This document shows positions 9,678 through 19,693 of a stretch of 64,000 nt of DNA, one piece after another. The translations under genes were made by a program, and so were the position numbers. Numbering within the stretch: the stretch's first letter is position 1; each line of letters opens with the position of its first letter. The notes under the pieces were generated by a model, which was not told the origin of the DNA, did not search any database, and saw only the letters and a program-made list of their open reading frames with translations. This DNA comes from Flavobacteriaceae bacterium (lineage in GTDB: Bacteria > Bacteroidota > Bacteroidia > Flavobacteriales > Flavobacteriaceae). The stretch covers positions 124,001 to 188,000 of the forward strand of contig JAGYJA010000003.1 of NCBI GenBank assembly GCA_018402385.1. Reading direction: 5' to 3'.

Positions 9678-11501
9678 TTAGTGATTCATTTCTTCCTCGT
9701 CTTCCTGAAGGGGAATGTTTTGAGGAACAAAATCTTGTCCAGCAATTACATAGTCATCTCCGGCTTTATTAAGCTTACTATAGTCATATGACCAGCGGTA
9801 AACTTGAGGGATGGGGCCGGGCCAGTTTCCGTGTATATGTTTTACGGGTGCTGTCCATTCTAATGTGTTTGATTTCCAAGGGTTTTGTGGTGCTTTTTTT
9901 CCGTAGAAAATAGAGGCTATAAAATTGTATAAAAATACTAGTTGTACCGCAGCTGTTATGATGGCAAATATGGTAATCACCACATTGATATTTGCCAAAT
10001 CATCAAAATAAGGGAATGCCGTATTTGTATAGTACCTCCTTGGAAGACCTGCCATACCGATAAAGTGCATTGGGAAGAAGATTCCGTATGCTCCTATAAC
10101 AGTTACCCAAAAGTGAATATATCCCAGGTTTTTGTTCATCATTCGACCAAACATTCTCGGAAACCAGTGATAGACCCCCGCAAACAATCCATAGAGTGCA
10201 GAAATACCCATTACAAGGTGAAAGTGGGCTACCACAAAATAAGTATCGTGAACATTGATATCCAAGGCACTATCTCCTAAGATGATTCCCGTGAGTCCCC
10301 CAGATATAAAAGTAGAGACCAATCCTATGGAAAACAACATCGCCGGATTGAGCTGTAAATTTCCTTTCCATAGTGTGGTAATATAGTTAAATGCTTTTAC
10401 AGCTGATGGTATTGCAATTAATAAGGTTGTGAATGTAAATACAGACCCAAGAAATGGATTCATACCTGAAACAAACATATGGTGACCCCATACAATTGTA
10501 GATAAGAATGCAATCGCTAAAATAGAAGCAACCATTGCCCTGTAACCAAAAATAGGTTTTCGGGAGTTTGTTGCAATGATTTCTGAGGTAATTCCCAATG
10601 CAGGTAGTAAAACAATATAAACTTCAGGATGTCCTAAAAACCAAAACAAGTGTTCAAACAAAACTGGGGAACCCCCTTGATTGTGCAACACTTCTCCTGC
10701 AATATAAATATCTGAAAGGAAGAAAGAGGTGCCAAAGCTTCTGTCCATAATCAACATCAAAGCTGCTGAAAATAAAACCGGAAAGGAAACCACACCAATA
10801 ATTGCAGTAACAAAAAACGCCCATATCGTCAATGGAAGTCTGGTCATAGACATTCCTTTTGTTCTTAAGTTAATTACTGTTACAATATAGTTTAGTGAAC
10901 CTAATAAAGAGGAAGCAATGAAAATAGCCATGGAAACAAGCCATAGCGTCATCCCTGCTCCTGAACCAGGCATTGCCTGCGGCAAAGCACTAAGTGGTGG
11001 ATAAATAGTCCACCCTGCAGCTGCAGGTCCTGCTTCCACAAACAAAGACATCACCATTATAATACTGGAAAGGAAAAACAACCAGTAAGAAACCATATTT
11101 AAAAATCCGGAAGCCATATCGCGTGCACCAATTTGCAACGGAATCAACAAGTTACTGAAAGTACCACTTAATCCGGCTGTTAATACAAAAAACACCATAA
11201 TGGTACCGTGTATTGTAACCAGTGCCAGATAAACATTGGGATCCATAATTCCTTCTGCTCCCCATTTTCCTAAAAAGATTTCATAAACAGTAAACTGCTT
11301 ATCAGGCCAAGCCAATTGCAAACGGAATAAGATAGACATTGCAATTCCAATAATTCCCATAAACAATCCTGTGATGAGGTATTGTTTAGAAATCATTTTA
11401 TGGTCAATACTAAAAATGTATTTCGTAATAAAAGTGTCTTTGTGATGATGCCCGTGATCGTCGTGGTGATCTGCTGTATGATTGTGTGCTTCTGTTGACA
11501 T
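9678..11501 (-). CDS. coxA: Cytochrome c oxidase subunit I
   Basis: Catalytic subunit of the haem-copper oxidase that reduces O2 to water and pumps protons. It has 607 residues with 12 or more membrane helices. Seen: CuB and cross-linked Tyr site GHPEVYIVLLPA, the two CuB His in VWGHHMFVSGM, and the haem a/a3 ligands in HDTYFVVAHFHLVMG. The Tyr in GHPEVY places it in the A family. The N-terminus is unusually His-rich (HNHTADHHDDHGHHH), a possible copper-binding or assembly tail. It is last in the actABCDEF-coxBA operon, which supports a physical complex III-oxidase supercomplex. Subunit III is not in the window. Confidence 0.97.
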   Translation of the reverse strand: MSTEAHNHTADHHDDHGHHHKDTFITKYIFSIDHKMISKQYLITGLFMGIIGIAMSILFRLQLAWPDKQFTVYEIFLGKWGAEGIMDPNVYLALVTIHGTIMVFFVLTAGLSGTFSNLLIPLQIGARDMASGFLNMVSYWLFFLSSIIMVMSLFVEAGPAAAGWTIYPPLSALPQAMPGSGAGMTLWLVSMAIFIASSLLGSLNYIVTVINLRTKGMSMTRLPLTIWAFFVTAIIGVVSFPVLFSAALMLIMDRSFGTSFFLSDIYIAGEVLHNQGGSPVLFEHLFWFLGHPEVYIVLLPALGITSEIIATNSRKPIFGYRAMVASILAIAFLSTIVWGHHMFVSGMNPFLGSVFTFTTLLIAIPSAVKAFNYITTLWKGNLQLNPAMLFSIGLVSTFISGGLTGIILGDSALDINVHDTYFVVAHFHLVMGISALYGLFAGVYHWFPRMFGRMMNKNLGYIHFWVTVIGAYGIFFPMHFIGMAGLPRRYYTNTAFPYFDDLANINVVITIFAIITAAVQLVFLYNFIASIFYGKKAPQNPWKSNTLEWTAPVKHIHGNWPGPIPQVYRWSYDYSKLNKAGDDYVIAGQDFVPQNIPLQEDEEEMNH

Positions 11502-11524
11502 ATCTTAAATCTTAATCTTTAAAA

Positions 11525-12586
11525 TTAGGGGTTTAGTGTTTCTCCAAAAGTCGTTTGTTCTGCCATCCAGGCATCAAAATCTTCTTGTGTTTCAACTATA
11601 ATTTTCATCTGCATATTATAATGTGACGCGCCACAAATTTTGTTACATAACAATAAGTAATCAAATTCATAGGGCTCAAGTGTTTCTTCGCCTTTTGCGG
11701 TCAGCTCCACATTCTTATCATTTCTAAGCTGGTTGATGTTTTCAACTTTGGCTATCATTTCAGGATTTTGGCGCATTTCTGCAGTCGTGATTGTGGGTGT
11801 GAACGCAAATTGAGTGATCATACCGGGCACCGTGTTCATTTGAGCTCTAAAATGGGGCATATAAGCAGAGTGCAATACATCCTGAGAGCGCATTTTAAAG
11901 AGCACCTTTTTCCCAACAGGAAGTCTCAATTCTCTAGTAACCACATCATCTGTGCTATATGGGTCTGAAGCATCAATACCCACTGTATTCATTCCCTCAA
12001 CAAATCTAACATTTGCTTCTCCCAAAGTATTGTCTTGACCGGAATAGCGTGCTTCCCAGGTAAATTGTTTTGCATACAGTTCCACTACCAGCGTGTCTTC
12101 ATCTTCAGAAACATTCATAATATCGGTCCAGGTAAAAAGTCCGTAGATAATAAGACCTGCAAGAACAATAACCGGAATGATTGTCCAGATAAATTCCAAT
12201 TTGTCATTATCAGCAAAAAAGACCGCTTTTTGTCCTTTTTTACCGTGATATTTAAACGCAAAATAATGAAGTAAAAACTGTGTGATGACCAAAACAAACA
12301 TGATTAGCACCATTGAGATAAGCATCAATAAATCAATGTCTTGCCCATGTTCTGAAGCTGCTTCAGGCAAAAGGACACTAGTCCATTTCCAGAAACCATA
12401 TATTAAAAACACATAGAAAAAAACTAAAAACCAAATCATCAACTTACCGTTGAAACGATTGTCTTTGTCATTTGCTATTTGTGAATCATCACTTTTATTG
12501 ATTTGAGACATTTGAAAAATACCTTTCATCTGCCAAACTGCAACAGCAAAAAGTACTAAAACGGCTATTATTAAAAATCCTGTCAT
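11525..12586 (-). CDS. coxB: Cytochrome c oxidase subunit II
   Basis: Subunit II carries the CuA centre that accepts electrons from cytochrome c. It has 353 residues. The C-terminal cupredoxin domain has CuA ligands in SQDVLHSAYMPHF and CNKICGASHYNMQM (Cys-x3-Cys-x3-His-x2-Met). The N-terminus has extra hydrophobic segments: one at residues 1-20 before a charged stretch, a second near 48-70, then the usual two-helix hairpin. This long form is common in Bacteroidota. There is no fused cytochrome c domain, so the electron donor is probably the haem of ActE or ActA. It lies 23 bases before coxA. Confidence 0.96.
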   Translation of the reverse strand: MTGFLIIAVLVLFAVAVWQMKGIFQMSQINKSDDSQIANDKDNRFNGKLMIWFLVFFYVFLIYGFWKWTSVLLPEAASEHGQDIDLLMLISMVLIMFVLVITQFLLHYFAFKYHGKKGQKAVFFADNDKLEFIWTIIPVIVLAGLIIYGLFTWTDIMNVSEDEDTLVVELYAKQFTWEARYSGQDNTLGEANVRFVEGMNTVGIDASDPYSTDDVVTRELRLPVGKKVLFKMRSQDVLHSAYMPHFRAQMNTVPGMITQFAFTPTITTAEMRQNPEMIAKVENINQLRNDKNVELTAKGEETLEPYEFDYLLLCNKICGASHYNMQMKIIVETQEDFDAWMAEQTTFGETLNP

Positions 12587-12614
12587 TTTTATTCGGGTTC
12601 TTTACAGTTCTAAA

Positions 12615-13919
12615 TTAATAATGAAAATGTTTACTTTCTTCTAAAAACGGACTTCCTTTAGCAAGCAATGGTGCTTTTGTAAGGCTACTGAATACAATAT
12701 AAGTAAACAAACCAAAAAAGAATAACATTGCTCCAATTTCTGGAATTCCAATAAACCAGGAAGCTCCAACAGTTCCGGGCATTACCATCACATAAACATC
12801 AATATAATGTCCAGCAAGAATTAGTACCCCTGTTCCTATTACTAACCAGTTTACACGTTTGAAGTCGCTATTCATCAATAGTAATAATGGGAAAACAAAA
12901 TTCAATGCTACCATTCCAAAGAAAAGCAGGTTGTAGTCTTCAATTCTTGAAACAAAATAAGTAACCTCTTCAGGGATATTTGCATACCATATCAACATAA
13001 ATTGTGAGAACCACAAGTATGTCCAGAAAATACTGAATCCAAACATGAATTTGGCTAAATCGTGAATATGACTGTTGTTTACATATTCTAAATATCCTTG
13101 TGATTTTAAAAACACAGCTACCATAGCAATTACTGTAATGGCTGAAACTAGCATACCGGCTAATACATACCACCCAAATAATGTGCTAAACCAGTGTGGA
13201 TCAAAGCCCATTATCCAATCCCAAGACATCATAGATTCTGTCACGATGAAAAATACAAGGAAAACTGCTGAGATTTTAAAGTTCTTTTTAAACCAGTGGG
13301 TACCCCCTTCTTCATCTTGTTTTAAAGTATATTTTCTTGAAAAGTACCTGTAAAGATTCCAGCCGGTTAAGTAAATTGCTGCTCTAATTAAAAACCCGGG
13401 AGTATTTAACCAGGCTGCTTTTCCGGCTACGAGATAGTCATATTTGTCACTTTCAGGATTAACAAGCTCTGGATCCATCCAGTGAAAGATATGGTTAACA
13501 CCAAAAACTGAAAGTGCTAAAAGTAAAAACATAATAATGGAGCCGGGTAATAAATAACCTGTAATCCCCTCCATAACTCTAAAGAGTACGGGAGACCAAC
13601 CTGCTTGAGAAGCATGTTGAATTGCATAAAAGGCAAGTGTTCCCAAGGCAATCATAAAAAAGAAAAATGCAGCAACATAGATTGCAGACCAGGGTCTGTT
13701 TTGCAATTGGTGATAGAGGTGGTACACATGTTCTTCATCGTGGTGAACTTCCTCCGCATGAACTGAAGATTCTCCATGATGTGCTTCTTGATTTGCCAGC
13801 ATTTCTTTCACCTCTTCTTTTGAGCCGGGTGCATTCATTAAACCGACAACCATACCAAGGGCACCAACGACCATAAATATGATTGCAAAAAGTTTCAATT
13901 TGTTAGGTAGCGTGTACAT
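12615..13919 (-). CDS. actF: Alternative complex III subunit ActF (NrfD/PsrC-like quinol-binding membrane protein)
   Basis: A 434-residue polytopic membrane protein, the smaller of two NrfD-like subunits of the quinol:cytochrome c oxidoreductase alternative complex III. About ten membrane helices are evident (for example LFAIIFMVVGALGMVVGL and PGSIIMFLLLALSVFGVN). There is a His/Glu-rich periplasmic or loop segment after helix 1 (HHGESSVHAEEVHHDEEH). Identification rests on position between actE and coxB and on homology with ActC-type folds. It contributes to the membrane scaffold and possibly proton translocation. Confidence 0.93.
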   Translation of the reverse strand: MYTLPNKLKLFAIIFMVVGALGMVVGLMNAPGSKEEVKEMLANQEAHHGESSVHAEEVHHDEEHVYHLYHQLQNRPWSAIYVAAFFFFMIALGTLAFYAIQHASQAGWSPVLFRVMEGITGYLLPGSIIMFLLLALSVFGVNHIFHWMDPELVNPESDKYDYLVAGKAAWLNTPGFLIRAAIYLTGWNLYRYFSRKYTLKQDEEGGTHWFKKNFKISAVFLVFFIVTESMMSWDWIMGFDPHWFSTLFGWYVLAGMLVSAITVIAMVAVFLKSQGYLEYVNNSHIHDLAKFMFGFSIFWTYLWFSQFMLIWYANIPEEVTYFVSRIEDYNLLFFGMVALNFVFPLLLLMNSDFKRVNWLVIGTGVLILAGHYIDVYVMVMPGTVGASWFIGIPEIGAMLFFFGLFTYIVFSSLTKAPLLAKGSPFLEESKHFHY

Positions 13920-13947
13920 ATCTTTAAGGATCTCTTTAATTGTACTG

Positions 13948-14592
13948 TTATTCTTCTATTTGTTCATTTTCTGAACTTGTTCCATCTTCTGTTACAGGTT
14001 CTTCTGTTTCAGTTTCAGAAACGGGCACTAGTTTAGGAGTCCCTTCAAGTTCTGCTTTGAGGTTTTGCACGTGCATTGTAATTTGCCAACGTTCTTCTGG
14101 TGTGGTTTGAGGAGTAAAAGCTCCCATCGCATTCAGTCCATACATTTGAACGTGATAAATACCTCCTTCATTAATCACTCTTCCGGGATCTGCATAACTT
14201 GGGATTCCTAAAAACTTTTCTCTTTGGGCTAAAATGCCTTTGCCATCTCCTTTATCTCCGTGACATACTGAACAAAAATATCCATAAAGTTCTTTGCCGG
14301 TAGCCAGGTTTTCTTCAGTAACAGGAAGTGGATTTTTCAATTCGGCTTTAGCCCTTAACCTGTCTTCATTAGTGTCTACATAGTCATAAGGAGTATAACC
14401 TCTCGGCACGGAACCCTCAACAGGTAATTTTGATGATTGTCCATCAGTGAAAATAGCGCCTTCACTATAGGCCTCATAGCCCACAGATTGATACATATTA
14501 GGCATGAATTGGTAGTTTGGACTCTTGCTGTCTGAACAAGAAGTCAAACTCAAAACGATTGAAATTGTGAATATATAAACTATGTTTTTCAT
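13948..14592 (-). CDS. actE: Alternative complex III subunit ActE, monohaem cytochrome c lipoprotein
   Basis: A 214-residue cytochrome c with a single haem motif CSVCHGDKGDGKG and an axial Met probably in HVQMYGLNAMGAF. A lipoprotein signal peptide ends in the lipobox SLTSC, so it is anchored in the membrane facing the periplasm. An acidic tail rich in Glu and Thr closes the protein. ActE passes electrons from ActA towards the oxidase. It lies 5 bases downstream of actD and 28 bases before actF. Confidence 0.93.
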   Translation of the reverse strand: MKNIVYIFTISIVLSLTSCSDSKSPNYQFMPNMYQSVGYEAYSEGAIFTDGQSSKLPVEGSVPRGYTPYDYVDTNEDRLRAKAELKNPLPVTEENLATGKELYGYFCSVCHGDKGDGKGILAQREKFLGIPSYADPGRVINEGGIYHVQMYGLNAMGAFTPQTTPEERWQITMHVQNLKAELEGTPKLVPVSETETEEPVTEDGTSSENEQIEE

Positions 14593-14597
14593 AGGAA

Positions 14598-15128
14598 TTA
14601 TTCTTGCTTATCTACTAAATTAACTTCTACTGCACCTGTATCTTGAAGAAACTTTGACAGTTCTTCAATTGAGTGATTTTCAACATCGATTTCCATTAAA
14701 AAATGATCGTCTGTTGTTCTTACATCCGGGTTTTCAGCTTGTTTAAAGGGCCAGAGTTTACTTCTTAAATAAAAAGTAATAACCATTAAGTGTGCTGCAA
14801 AAAATACAGTCAATTCAAACATTACCGGGACAAAAGCGGGCATATTTTGAATGTAACTAAAGCTGGGCTTTCCTCCAATATCCTGAGGCCAATCCTCAAT
14901 CATAATATAATTCATCATAACAATCGAAACAGCAAGACCCACAACACCATACATAAACGATGTAATAGCAAGTCGTGTGGGTGCAAGTCCCATTGCTTTA
15001 TCGAGTCCATGAACAGGAAAAGGAGTATAAACTTCACCGATGTGGTAATGTGCTTTACGGGTATCCTTTACGGCTTGCATAAGCACATCATCGTCTGTAT
15101 ATATTGCGTGAATAACTTTTGATGCCAT
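14598..15128 (-). CDS. actD: Alternative complex III subunit ActD (DUF3341)
   Basis: A 176-residue protein with an N-terminal soluble ferredoxin-like stretch (HAIYTDDDVLMQAVKDTRKA, then the GEVYTPFPVHGLD motif typical of DUF3341) and two membrane helices (RLAITSFMYGVVGLAVSIVM and a second near residue 105). ActD is a scaffold subunit that contacts ActC. Its stop and the actC start are separated by two bases. Confidence 0.93.
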   Translation of the reverse strand: MASKVIHAIYTDDDVLMQAVKDTRKAHYHIGEVYTPFPVHGLDKAMGLAPTRLAITSFMYGVVGLAVSIVMMNYIMIEDWPQDIGGKPSFSYIQNMPAFVPVMFELTVFFAAHLMVITFYLRSKLWPFKQAENPDVRTTDDHFLMEIDVENHSIEELSKFLQDTGAVEVNLVDKQE

Positions 15129-15130
15129 GG

Positions 15131-16570
15131 CTATTCTTTATTTTTAGTGTTGTCTTTAACTATTACGGTAGAGTGATCTACATCATCTCCGTGTTTTGCT
15201 CTCAAATTTTTATAGGTTGTCCCTGAGGATTTCAAAATTGATTTTACTTCTGCTTGAGCAATTACAGGGAAACTTCTTGAATACAATAAAAAGAGTACAA
15301 AGAAGAATCCAATGGTTCCAATGAAAATTCCAATATCTACAAATGTTGGTGAAAACATTGTCCAGGAAGAAGGAACGAAGTCTCTGTGCAACGAAGTTAC
15401 AATAATCACAAAACGCTCAAACCACATCCCGATGTTTACAACGATTGATATTATAAACGAGAACATAATACTTCTTCTTAATTTCGGGAACCACATCAGC
15501 TGAGGTGAAAACACGTTACAGGTCATCATAGCCCAATAAGCCCACCAGTATGGACCGGTAGCCCTGTTCAAGAATGCATACTGTTCATATTCCACACCAG
15601 AGTACCAAGCCATAAACAATTCAGTAATATAAGCCACACCAACGATTGAACCCGTTATCATAATAACGATGTTCATTAATTCTATATGTTGTATCGTAAT
15701 ATAGTCTTCGAGGTTTGAAACCTTTCTCATAATTATAAGAAGGGTGTTTACCATAGCAAAACCGGAAAATACAGCACCGGCAACAAAATATGGAGGAAAG
15801 ATGGTGGTATGCCAACCCGGTATAACCGAAGTTGCGAAGTCAAAAGATACAATCGTATGTACTGAAAGTACAAGTGGTGTTGCTAAACCGGCTAAGACAA
15901 GTGATACTTCTTCAAATCGTTGCCAGTCTTTTGCTCTTCCACTCCATCCAAAAGATATTATACTATAAATACGTTTTGTAAATGGTGTAATAGCTCTGTC
16001 TCTAATCATAGCAAAATCAGGGAGTAATCCTGTCCACCAGAAAACGAGTGAGACTGATAAATAAGTAGAAATTGCAAATACGTCCCAAAGCAGCGGTGAG
16101 TTAAAGTTTACCCATAAAGACCCAAACTGGTTTGGAATGGGAACTACCCAATAAGCCAACCATGGGCGACCCATATGGATGAGCGGGAACAACCCGGCCT
16201 GCATTACAGAGAAAATCGTCATGGCTTCAGCAGAACGGTTAATCGCCATTCTCCACTTTTGACGGAAGAGTAAAAGTACTGCCGAAATAAGGGTTCCTGC
16301 GTGACCAATACCAACCCACCATACAAAGTTTGTGATATCCCAGGCCCAGCCTACGGTTTTATTTAAACCCCAAACACCAATTCCTGTTGAAATGGTATAG
16401 ACGATACAGCCCACTCCCCAGAGGAATGCGACTAAGGCGATAGAAAAAACTATCCACCAAGATTTATTGGCTCTACCTTCAACGGGTCTTGCTACATCAA
16501 CTGTAACGTCGTGGTAGGTTTTTTCCCCTAAAACTAATGGCCTTCTTATAGGTGCTTCGTAATGAGACAT
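15131..16570 (-). CDS. actC: Alternative complex III subunit ActC (NrfD/PsrC-like membrane subunit)
   Basis: A 479-residue integral membrane protein with about ten helices, homologous to the NrfD/PsrC quinol-binding subunits of molybdoenzymes. Typical stretches are the N-terminal ETYHDVTVDVARPVEG and WVGIGHAGTLISAVLLLFRQ. ActC with ActB forms the quinol-oxidising and probable proton-translocating core. It lies 22 bases after actB. Confidence 0.95.
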   Translation of the reverse strand: MSHYEAPIRRPLVLGEKTYHDVTVDVARPVEGRANKSWWIVFSIALVAFLWGVGCIVYTISTGIGVWGLNKTVGWAWDITNFVWWVGIGHAGTLISAVLLLFRQKWRMAINRSAEAMTIFSVMQAGLFPLIHMGRPWLAYWVVPIPNQFGSLWVNFNSPLLWDVFAISTYLSVSLVFWWTGLLPDFAMIRDRAITPFTKRIYSIISFGWSGRAKDWQRFEEVSLVLAGLATPLVLSVHTIVSFDFATSVIPGWHTTIFPPYFVAGAVFSGFAMVNTLLIIMRKVSNLEDYITIQHIELMNIVIMITGSIVGVAYITELFMAWYSGVEYEQYAFLNRATGPYWWAYWAMMTCNVFSPQLMWFPKLRRSIMFSFIISIVVNIGMWFERFVIIVTSLHRDFVPSSWTMFSPTFVDIGIFIGTIGFFFVLFLLYSRSFPVIAQAEVKSILKSSGTTYKNLRAKHGDDVDHSTVIVKDNTKNKE

Positions 16571-16592
16571 ATCCTTTATTAAATGTTTCTAA

Positions 16593-19500
16593 TTATACTT
16601 CTTCTGTATTTCTTACTTTCACTTGATACATAACATTAGGTTTTGTACCTAAATATTCTATCATGTGATATCTTCTTTTATCATTGTACTTTTCGGCTAT
16701 AAGTGATTCTTCATCATTGACATCACCAAAAACCATGGCTCCTTTGTCACAGGCAGATGAACAAGCAGTCTGGAATTCACCATCCTTAATTTGTCTTCCC
16801 TCTTTCTTGGCCTCCAAGATCGTCATTTGTGTTTTTTGGATACACATAGAACATTTTTCCATCACCCCTCTTGAGCGCACAGTAACATCAGGATTGACTA
16901 CCATTCTTCCCAAATCATTGTTCATGTGGTAATCAAACTCATCATTTTGGCTGTATAAGAACCAGTTAAAACGACGCACTTTATAAGGACAGTTGTTTGC
17001 ACAATATCTTGTTCCTACACAACGGTTGTATGCCATTTGATTTTGACCTTGACGACCATGAGATGTTGCAGCCACCGGACAAACCGTCTCACAAGGAGCG
17101 TGGTTACAGTGCTGGCACATTACAGGCTGAAAAGCAACCTGTGGATTTTCAGAAGGATTTTCAAGTTCACCAAACTGAGAGAGTGATTCACCCAAGCCTG
17201 AAATTGCTTTTTTCTTATCTATATCGGCATTTATCGTCTCTTCAGAAGAGTAATACCTATCAATACGCAACCAGTGCATATCTCTACTTCGTCTCACTTC
17301 AGTTTTACCAACTACCGGCACATTGTTTTCAGCATGACAAGCGATGACACAAGCACCACAACCGGTACATGCATTTAAGTCAATCGATAATTTAAAATGA
17401 TGCCCAATAGAACGGTCAAAAGCTTCCCAAAGATCAACGTCAGGTGAATCCACCGGAGTATTGATGTGGTTTAAAGCAACCTCAGCCATTGAATTCCACT
17501 CTTTTTGATCAGCGGTGTTGAAGATTTCAAGAGTGGTTTCTCTAATGATGTCTCCTCTACCCATCATGGTGTTGTGAAGCTGAACACAAGCAAATTCGTG
17601 CTCGCCACTTGCTTTTTCAAGACTTACGCGTTGTACACCATTAAAATTATTATAAAGCGAGTAAGCATTTACACCCACTTGCATTTCTTTTTGAATATTG
17701 TGTGTTTTTCCAAAACCAAAAGCCAAACCAACAGTTCCTCTTGCCTGTCCGGGCTGAATCAACACTGGGACATTTTCTAGAGCAACTCCGTTTGCCGTGA
17801 TATTCACATAGCTTCCGTTGAGGGCTCCTGTTGCCACGTGTTTGTTTATCAAACCTAAGGTTTCAGCATCAGCTGCAGAGATAGTCATATAGTTATCCCA
17901 GGAGGTTCTGGAAATAGGATCGGGCATTTCTTGTAACCAGGGGTTGTTTGCATTTTGCCCGTCACCCATATTGGTCTTGGTATAGAAAATCAGATCAAAG
18001 TCTCCTTCAGCTGATGCAGCCATTGCCAAGGCTCCCTCTGAGGAAGCACTTTCCATTGTACCTGAAACAGTTTCATTTTCAGTAGCTACTGTTGCATTGC
18101 TTTCAAAAACACCATCGTGAAGTGCTTGATTCCAGGAGGTTCCTCCAAGCAATGGAGTTGCTGTTTCTTTTATGTAATCGTAATACGTTTTTTCTTCCCC
18201 CAACCAAGACAAGACACATTCTTGAAATTGCTTTGTGTTAAACAAGGGTCTGATAGTGGGTTGAGATAATGCAAAGTGTCCTTTTTTGATTTGAACATCA
18301 CCCCAAGATTCCAAGTAGTGAGGTGTTGCTGCCACAAATTGTGATTCAGATGCTGTGGCGTCTTCACGCATAGCAAACGCTAAAGTAAACTCCAGGTTTT
18401 TATAGGCTTCAGCAAAATCAGTTGCATTCGGGAATGAGTATAAAGGGTCAACACCCACAGTAATCATTCCTTTTATAGCACCAGACTTCACGCCTTGAAT
18501 CACATTGAGAACATCCTGAGATTTCCCTTGTCTGATCATTCTTGGTTTTGCCGTATCGATAACCTGGCTTCCAAGTGATTCATTGATTTCAAGTGCCATA
18601 GTTTGTGCTTCGACATCCATCAATCCGCAAACAACAACTGCTTTTGAGCCGTCTTTTTGTAATTGTCTTCTGGCGTTTGAAACTGCTTCTTGAACACCTT
18701 CAGGTAAGTCAGCACTTCTTCCTGCAAGGGCTTTTAAAACCTCTTTTTGTTGCCCCGGAGTAACCGGAACACGCTTGTCTGCGTTTGCTCCTGATAAAGT
18801 CATTAAAGATTCAAACTGAATGTGACGGGACATTTTTCCTTCTTTGGGAACACGTCCTTTAGCATAGCCGGCATCATAACCTCCGCCTTGCCAGTCTCCA
18901 AGAAAATCAGCACCAACAGATACAATGACTTCCGCTTTAGCGAAATCATAATCTGCAAGTGCTCTTTCGCCATATTTCATTTGAAAAGCATCTAGTGCTT
19001 CAGATGAGGAAACAGTGTCATAAGTGACGTGGCGTATGTTTGAATATTTTGATGTAAGTTCTTTTATTAATTTTGATGTTGAAGGGCTGGCAAAGGTTTG
19101 TGTCAATAAAACCACTTCGCTGCCGCTTGCCGCAAGGTTGTCCAATCTTGTTGCTACCAGTGGATTAAAATAATCCCAGTCAACTGATTCTCCATCGACA
19201 AGTGGGCCTTGCAATCTGTTTTTATCATATAGCGAAAGCACAGATCCCTGCACCCTTGCATTTGCCCCTCCCTTTGTAGTTGCCAGGGAGTTGTTTTCAA
19301 TTTTAATGGGTCTTCCTTCTCTGGTCTTCACCAATATGGAAGCAAAATCAAAACCATCTGCTACCGTGGTTGCATAGAAGTTTGCCAAGCCCGGTACGAT
19401 TTCATCTGGATGAATCACATAAGGAATGGATTTGATTACCGGTCCTTCACAGGCCGCAAGTGATGCTGCTGCGGTTGTAAAACCTACATATTTTAAAAAG

Positions 19501-19661
19501 TCGCGACGAGTGGTTGAAGAATTTTCAAGCGTTTCTTTGTCGCCTAAAAACTCGTCTGTTGGTATTTGTTCAACAAACTCGTTTTGTTTTAGCGTCTCAA
19601 CAATGGAACTGTTTTCGTTCAGTTCTTCAACACTTTTCCAGTATTTCTTGCTTGATGCCAT
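16593..19661 (-). CDS. actB: Alternative complex III subunit ActB, iron-sulfur / molybdopterin-oxidoreductase-like
   Basis: A 1022-residue fusion of a DMSO-reductase-like half with a four-cluster ferredoxin half. Clusters are bound by CTGCGACVIACHAENN, CQHCNHAPCETVCP, CVGTRYCANNCPY and CSMCIQKTQ followed by ACSSACDKG. A twin-arginine motif, TTRRDFLKYVGF, sits unusually far in (about residue 50), followed by a lipobox-like AAC. This matches the extended Tat signal that I recall for the ActB family. The protein is thus exported folded to the periplasmic face. Characterised ActB proteins lack the molybdenum cofactor; electrons pass through the Fe-S chain to ActA haems. Confidence 0.95.
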   Translation of the reverse strand: MASSKKYWKSVEELNENSSIVETLKQNEFVEQIPTDEFLGDKETLENSSTTRRDFLKYVGFTTAAASLAACEGPVIKSIPYVIHPDEIVPGLANFYATTVADGFDFASILVKTREGRPIKIENNSLATTKGGANARVQGSVLSLYDKNRLQGPLVDGESVDWDYFNPLVATRLDNLAASGSEVVLLTQTFASPSTSKLIKELTSKYSNIRHVTYDTVSSSEALDAFQMKYGERALADYDFAKAEVIVSVGADFLGDWQGGGYDAGYAKGRVPKEGKMSRHIQFESLMTLSGANADKRVPVTPGQQKEVLKALAGRSADLPEGVQEAVSNARRQLQKDGSKAVVVCGLMDVEAQTMALEINESLGSQVIDTAKPRMIRQGKSQDVLNVIQGVKSGAIKGMITVGVDPLYSFPNATDFAEAYKNLEFTLAFAMREDATASESQFVAATPHYLESWGDVQIKKGHFALSQPTIRPLFNTKQFQECVLSWLGEEKTYYDYIKETATPLLGGTSWNQALHDGVFESNATVATENETVSGTMESASSEGALAMAASAEGDFDLIFYTKTNMGDGQNANNPWLQEMPDPISRTSWDNYMTISAADAETLGLINKHVATGALNGSYVNITANGVALENVPVLIQPGQARGTVGLAFGFGKTHNIQKEMQVGVNAYSLYNNFNGVQRVSLEKASGEHEFACVQLHNTMMGRGDIIRETTLEIFNTADQKEWNSMAEVALNHINTPVDSPDVDLWEAFDRSIGHHFKLSIDLNACTGCGACVIACHAENNVPVVGKTEVRRSRDMHWLRIDRYYSSEETINADIDKKKAISGLGESLSQFGELENPSENPQVAFQPVMCQHCNHAPCETVCPVAATSHGRQGQNQMAYNRCVGTRYCANNCPYKVRRFNWFLYSQNDEFDYHMNNDLGRMVVNPDVTVRSRGVMEKCSMCIQKTQMTILEAKKEGRQIKDGEFQTACSSACDKGAMVFGDVNDEESLIAEKYNDKRRYHMIEYLGTKPNVMYQVKVRNTEEV

Positions 19662-19693
19662 ATTTTGGATTGAAATTTGTCTTTAATTTAATT